Below are positions 6,459-8,860 of a stretch of DNA of 8,860 nt, one piece after another. Below the pieces are notes generated by a model that was not told where the DNA came from, ran no database searches, and saw only the letters and a list, made by a program, of their open reading frames with translations. The DNA lies in assembly GCA_023429275.1 (NCBI GenBank), contig JAEYWB010000840.1, positions 1-8,860 of the forward strand, given 5' to 3'. The translations under genes were made by a program, and so were the position numbers. Numbering within the stretch: position 1 is the stretch's first letter; each line of letters starts with the position of its first letter. The DNA is from Planctomycetota bacterium (GTDB taxonomy: Bacteria; Planctomycetota; Planctomycetia; Planctomycetales; Planctomycetaceae).

Positions 6459-7595
6459 ATGCCTCGAGACACCTCAAAACCGCGTGCCGCCTACATTCAT
6501 GTCCCGTTCTGCGCTCACCGCTGCGGCTACTGCGACTTCACGCTCGTCGCGCGGCGCGACGACCTGATCGACAGCTACCTGGCGGCGCTCGACCTTCAGC
6601 TCCAGACGCTCGGTGGTCCGGTCGAGGTCGATACTTTGTTCTTCGGAGGCGGCACGCCGACTCACCTCCCCACGGACAAGCTGGAACGCCTCCTGGCTCT
6701 GACCCGTGCGGCGTTCGGACTTTCCACGGGGGCCGAGTTCAGCGTCGAGGCGAATCCCGTCGGGCTGTCGCGCGACAAGCTCGATGCCATGAAGGCTGCC
6801 GGAGTGACGCGGATCAGTCTCGGTGTCCAGTCGTTTCAGCCCGCCGAACTCCAGGTCCTCGAGCGCGACCACTCGGCCGCAGACGTCGAGGCGGTGGTCG
6901 CGAGCCTGCGGGAGCGCTGGGACAATGTTTCGCTCGATCTGATCTTCGCCGTCCCGGGACAGACTCTGGAGCAGTGGCGTGAAAACCTCGACCGCGCCAT
7001 CGCCCTCGGGCCGGCCCACATCTCCGCATACGGGCTGACATTCGAGCGGGGGACGGCGTTCTGGTCGAAGCGATCCAGGGGAGAGCTCCCCCAGGCGGAC
7101 CAGGAACTCGAGCTGCAAATGTACGAAGAGGCGATGGACAGGCTCCCCGCCGCCGGTTTCGCGCAGTACGAGATTTCGAACTATGCCCGCCCCGGCTGGG
7201 AGTGCCGCCACAACCAGGTCTACTGGAATGCCGAGCCGTTTTACGGATTCGGGCCGGGGGCCGCGTCGTTCCTCGGAGGGGTCCGGCGTCTCAATCACCG
7301 AAGCGTCACGACCTGGCTTTCACGGATTCGCACGGGGAACGACCCGATTGCCGAGGTCGAGGTCCTCTCGGCCGAGGAGCAGGCTCGCGAGGCGGTCATG
7401 GTCGGGCTGCGGCTCGTCCGGGGGATCGATATCGCGGAGTTCGAAGGCCGCTTCGGCTTCGGCCTGCTCGACCTGGGAGGGGACGCTGCGCAGGGGTTCC
7501 TCGAAAAGGGATGGCTTGAGATTGGCGAGGGCCGGCTGCGTCTGACGCGTCGGGGACGATGCTTTGCCGACTCGGTCGTCATGGAATTCCTGTAG
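6459..7595 (+). CDS. hemW: HemW-type radical SAM heme chaperone (HemN-like)
   Basis: HemW is a radical-SAM family protein that binds heme and is proposed to deliver it to respiratory enzymes; it was long annotated as oxygen-independent coproporphyrinogen III oxidase. From ATG 6459 it has 378 residues, the usual HemW size, versus about 455 for true HemN. IHVPFCAHRCGYCDF carries the 4Fe-4S-binding CxxxCxxC (Cys18, Cys22, Cys25). It has Phe27 where HemN has a fourth Cys. FFGGGTPT (glycine motif at 63-65), EANP, ISLGVQSF, DLIFAVPGQT and ISAYGLTFE follow the radical-SAM barrel. HNQVYW (251-256) is the HNxxYW motif typical of HemW. The last ~90 residues form a winged-helix-like C-terminus. The start is uncertain: an in-frame TTG at 6432 would add nine residues. 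Neither has a good ribosome site, though GAGG at 6427-6430 lies just before the TTG. I favour HemW over a true coproporphyrinogen dehydrogenase. Confidence 0.92.
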   Translation: MPRDTSKPRAAYIHVPFCAHRCGYCDFTLVARRDDLIDSYLAALDLQLQTLGGPVEVDTLFFGGGTPTHLPTDKLERLLALTRAAFGLSTGAEFSVEANPVGLSRDKLDAMKAAGVTRISLGVQSFQPAELQVLERDHSAADVEAVVASLRERWDNVSLDLIFAVPGQTLEQWRENLDRAIALGPAHISAYGLTFERGTAFWSKRSRGELPQADQELELQMYEEAMDRLPAAGFAQYEISNYARPGWECRHNQVYWNAEPFYGFGPGAASFLGGVRRLNHRSVTTWLSRIRTGNDPIAEVEVLSAEEQAREAVMVGLRLVRGIDIAEFEGRFGFGLLDLGGDAAQGFLEKGWLEIGEGRLRLTRRGRCFADSVVMEFL

Positions 7596-7596
7596 A

Positions 7597-7608
7597 CTCC
7601 GCGCGGAG
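7597..7608. repeat. 12-base perfect palindrome after hemW
   Basis: CTCCGCGCGGAG is a perfect palindrome that starts one base after the hemW stop codon. With no loop it is a poor RNA hairpin, so it may be a protein-binding site or chance in GC-rich sequence. Confidence 0.3.
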
Positions 7609-7636
7609 CGGCAAGAACGCCCGTGTTGGGGTCTTC

Positions 7637-7653
7637 CGGCCCGCTTCGGGCTG
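7637..7653 (+). terminator. GC-rich hairpin, possible hemW terminator
   Basis: GCCCG (7639-7643) and CGGGC (7647-7651) form a five-pair stem with a CTT loop, extendable by a G-T wobble and one C-G pair to 7637-7653. No T-run follows. The hairpin ends just before the TTGACA promoter element at 7655, a compact terminator-then-promoter arrangement. Termination is inferred, not shown. Confidence 0.35.
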
Positions 7654-7654
7654 A

Positions 7655-7682
7655 TTGACATAAGTCTTTGACGGAGTAGCAT
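7655..7682 (+). promoter_or_regulatory. Sigma70-type promoter for the STAS gene
   Basis: A perfect TTGACA -35 element (7655-7660) is followed after 16 bases by TAGCAT (7677-7682), which matches four of six -10 positions. Transcription would start near 7689, giving a leader of about 23 bases that contains the ribosome site of the STAS gene. A weaker overlapping alternative is TTGACG (7668-7673) with TTAAGG (7691-7696). This is the clearest promoter in the window. Confidence 0.55.
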
Positions 7683-7701
7683 TGCCGTCATTAAGGCGGT
7701 G

Positions 7702-7707
7702 AGAGGA
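7702..7707 (+). promoter_or_regulatory. Ribosome-binding site of the STAS gene
   Basis: AGAGGA lies four bases before the ATG at 7712. This is the strongest Shine-Dalgarno-like sequence in the window and fixes the start of the STAS gene. By contrast, the EamA gene, tsaE, rnr and hemW have no convincing site. Confidence 0.6.
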
Positions 7708-7711
7708 CAAC

Positions 7712-8077
7712 ATGGCCGTAACCAAGAAGCCCGACATCGTGACCGAAGACGGAGTCACCGTCGTCACCTTCGGTCCGGCGTTCGACCGCATCTCCGAGGA
7801 CTCGATCCCCGCTGCCTCGGAAGCTCTCCTGCAGGCCGCAGGGGGCGAGAGTGCGAAAGTCGTTGTCGACCTTTCTCACACGCAGTTTTTTGGTTCGTCC
7901 TTCATCGAATCTTTGTTCCGGGGCTGGAACAAGCTGAAGACCCGTCCGGGGGCCGCGTTTGTCTTGAGCGGACTGAACCCCTACTGTCTCGAAGTCCTCG
8001 AGGTCACGAACCTCAATCGCCTCTGGCCGATCTTCCCCGACCGCGCGTCGGCAGTCGCCAGCCTCAAGTCGAACTGA
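7712..8077 (+). CDS. STAS-domain protein (anti-sigma factor antagonist-like)
   Basis: A 121-residue protein made of essentially one STAS domain, the fold of SpoIIAA-type anti-anti-sigma factors, which bind serine-kinase anti-sigma factors and are switched by serine phosphorylation. The N-terminal strands (VTEDGVTVVTFGPAFDRI) and AKVVVDLSHTQFFGSSFIESL (about 48-68) contain the conserved strand Asp53 and the expected phosphorylation-site region. GAAFVLSGLNPYCLEVLEVTNLNRLWPIFPD (80-110) matches the family's C-terminal half. The usual Asp-Ser-Ser is Gly61-Ser62-Ser63 here, so the Asp is missing while the serines remain. It has its own promoter and ribosome-binding site. No anti-sigma kinase, phosphatase or sigma factor is adjacent, so its partner is unknown and a general STAS role is equally possible. 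Its last 14 bases overlap the opposing oxidase gene. Confidence 0.85.
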   Translation: MAVTKKPDIVTEDGVTVVTFGPAFDRISEDSIPAASEALLQAAGGESAKVVVDLSHTQFFGSSFIESLFRGWNKLKTRPGAAFVLSGLNPYCLEVLEVTNLNRLWPIFPDRASAVASLKSN

Positions 8078-8860
8078 CAGAGGCCGCCTCTTTTCGGCGC
8101 AGGCGTTCGAGCCCCAGGAAGCCGATCGGAAGGTCCGTCCGTCCGTTCATCGCCAGGTCGGCAAGCGCTTCTCCGACAACCGGGCAGAACTTGAAGCCGT
8201 GCCCGGAGAACCCGGCAGCGAAGACGACGCTTGCATGCTCCGGGTGACGGTCGATGAGGAAGTGGTGGTCGGGCGAGAGCGTGTAGAGGCAGACCGAGGT
8301 TCGCACCGGGGGTGTGCCGATCTCCGGCATCACCCGCTCAAGGAACGCTTGGACCCCGACAAGCTCGGTCGCCGAAACAGTCCGATCGACGCCCGATGGG
8401 TCATCGACCGGCTCGACTCCGGTATGTTCCGCGACCTTGATCGTGTGACCGTCGAGACTGGGAAAGCCGTAGAACGCTCGATCGCCCTGCTCGACATAGA
8501 ACGTCGGCATTCCCGACCCGGTCCGTGCCGATCGGAGAGACGCAGGGAACCAGGCCGCGACTTTCCGTGAGACCGTGAGAGGGAGGGAGAGATCGCGGAG
8601 GAGGTTTCCCGCCCAAGCCCCCGCTGTGAGCACAAGCCGGTCAGCGACGTACTCGCCCCGGGCGGTCCGAACGATCGCCCGGGAGTCGGTCGCCCGCCAT
8701 TCGAGCACCGGCTCCTCTCCATGGAGGTCAGCGCCCGCGGCGCGGGCGGCTTCCCACTGGGCGCGGACGCACTCCTCGACGAGCAGATACCCGGCGTCGC
8801 GCTCAAAGACCGCCGCATGGGAGCTGGGCATTCGAAAGATTGGAAACCGCCGCGCGACCT
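8064..8860 (-). CDS. FAD-dependent oxidase, monomeric sarcosine / N-methyl-amino-acid oxidase-like (5' end outside the window)
   Basis: The - strand frame is open from the right edge (in frame to 8858) to TGA at 8064-8066, giving about 265 C-terminal residues. It reads into the window as VARRFPIFRMPSSHAAVFERDAGYL, so ATG 8831 is internal and the true start and the N-terminal FAD-binding GxGxxG lie outside. The visible part matches the monomeric sarcosine oxidase / N-methyltryptophan oxidase group of DAO-type flavoenzymes, which oxidise N-methyl amines to the amine, formaldehyde and hydrogen peroxide. VLTAGAW is the conserved segment after the FAD-binding strand. The Cys in SVCLYTLSPDHHFLID (codon 8289-8291) corresponds to the covalent flavin-attachment Cys. 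The Lys in GFSGHGFKF (codon 8190-8192) corresponds to the active-site Lys of the sarcosine oxidase. The substrate cannot be fixed from this; another N-methyl or secondary amine is possible. The 3' end overlaps the convergent STAS gene by 14 bases. Confidence 0.88.
   Translation of the reverse strand, partial: VARRFPIFRMPSSHAAVFERDAGYLLVEECVRAQWEAARAAGADLHGEEPVLEWRATDSRAIVRTARGEYVADRLVLTAGAWAGNLLRDLSLPLTVSRKVAAWFPASLRSARTGSGMPTFYVEQGDRAFYGFPSLDGHTIKVAEHTGVEPVDDPSGVDRTVSATELVGVQAFLERVMPEIGTPPVRTSVCLYTLSPDHHFLIDRHPEHASVVFAAGFSGHGFKFCPVVGEALADLAMNGRTDLPIGFLGLERLRRKEAASVSST

Noticed and set aside
6459..7595. Calling this gene hemN (oxygen-independent coproporphyrinogen III oxidase)
   Set aside because: The fourth Cys of HemN is Phe, the length is about 380 residues, and HNxxYW is present, all of which fit HemW.
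7579..7791. Small - strand frame of 70 codons across the hemW-STAS gap
   Set aside because: It runs against a clear promoter and ribosome site on the + strand, has no visible start signal of its own and no recognisable sequence.
1..8860. CRISPR array, tRNA/rRNA, insertion sequence, prophage or defence system
   Set aside because: I found no regularly spaced repeats, no cloverleaf-type sequence, no transposase or integrase motif and no known defence-domain protein; all large frames are accounted for by housekeeping or metabolic genes.

Overview
The window is a gene-dense, GC-rich bacterial chromosome segment. It carries eight protein genes: seven complete genes on the + strand and one 5'-truncated gene on the - strand at the right edge. 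Overall character (high GC, frequent absence of a Shine-Dalgarno sequence, a cyanobacterial/plant-like GlgC and a Bacillus-like BioA in one genome) suggests a member of the Planctomycetota. That assignment is inference from recognised protein style, not from a marker gene. I see no rRNA, tRNA, CRISPR array, transposase, integrase or phage gene.

Layout. Bases 1-121 are a short leader with the end of an unassigned upstream reading frame. Then come glgC (122-1402, ADP-glucose pyrophosphorylase), a strong GC-rich stem-loop (1455-1480) and bioA (1523-2917, biotin-pathway aminotransferase). A 130-base intergenic region follows, dominated by a large imperfect inverted repeat (2920-2994). Next are a half-size EamA/DMT membrane protein (3046-3492), tsaE (3533-3979, tRNA t6A ATPase), rnr (4066-6378, RNase R) and hemW (6459-7595, radical-SAM heme chaperone). 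A 116-base gap holds a hairpin and the best sigma70-type promoter in the window (7655-7682). It precedes a small STAS-domain gene (7712-8077), which overlaps tail-to-tail by 14 bases with a monomeric sarcosine/N-methyl-amino-acid oxidase-like flavoenzyme on the - strand (8064 to beyond 8860).

How they work together. The genes are mostly unrelated housekeeping functions: glycogen synthesis, biotin, tRNA modification, RNA decay, heme delivery, a regulatory STAS protein and amine oxidation. The EamA gene, tsaE, rnr and hemW run in one direction with gaps of 40-90 bases and could be co-transcribed, but nothing in the sequence proves an operon.

The window does not show a clear novel defence, mobile or biosynthetic system. 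The points most worth checking are the inverted-repeat element between bioA and the EamA gene, possible leaderless starts for two genes, the plant/cyanobacterial-type GlgC with one activator lysine replaced by Arg, the Bacillus-type BioA that may use lysine as amino donor, and the STAS protein that lacks the usual Asp beside its phosphorylatable Ser.
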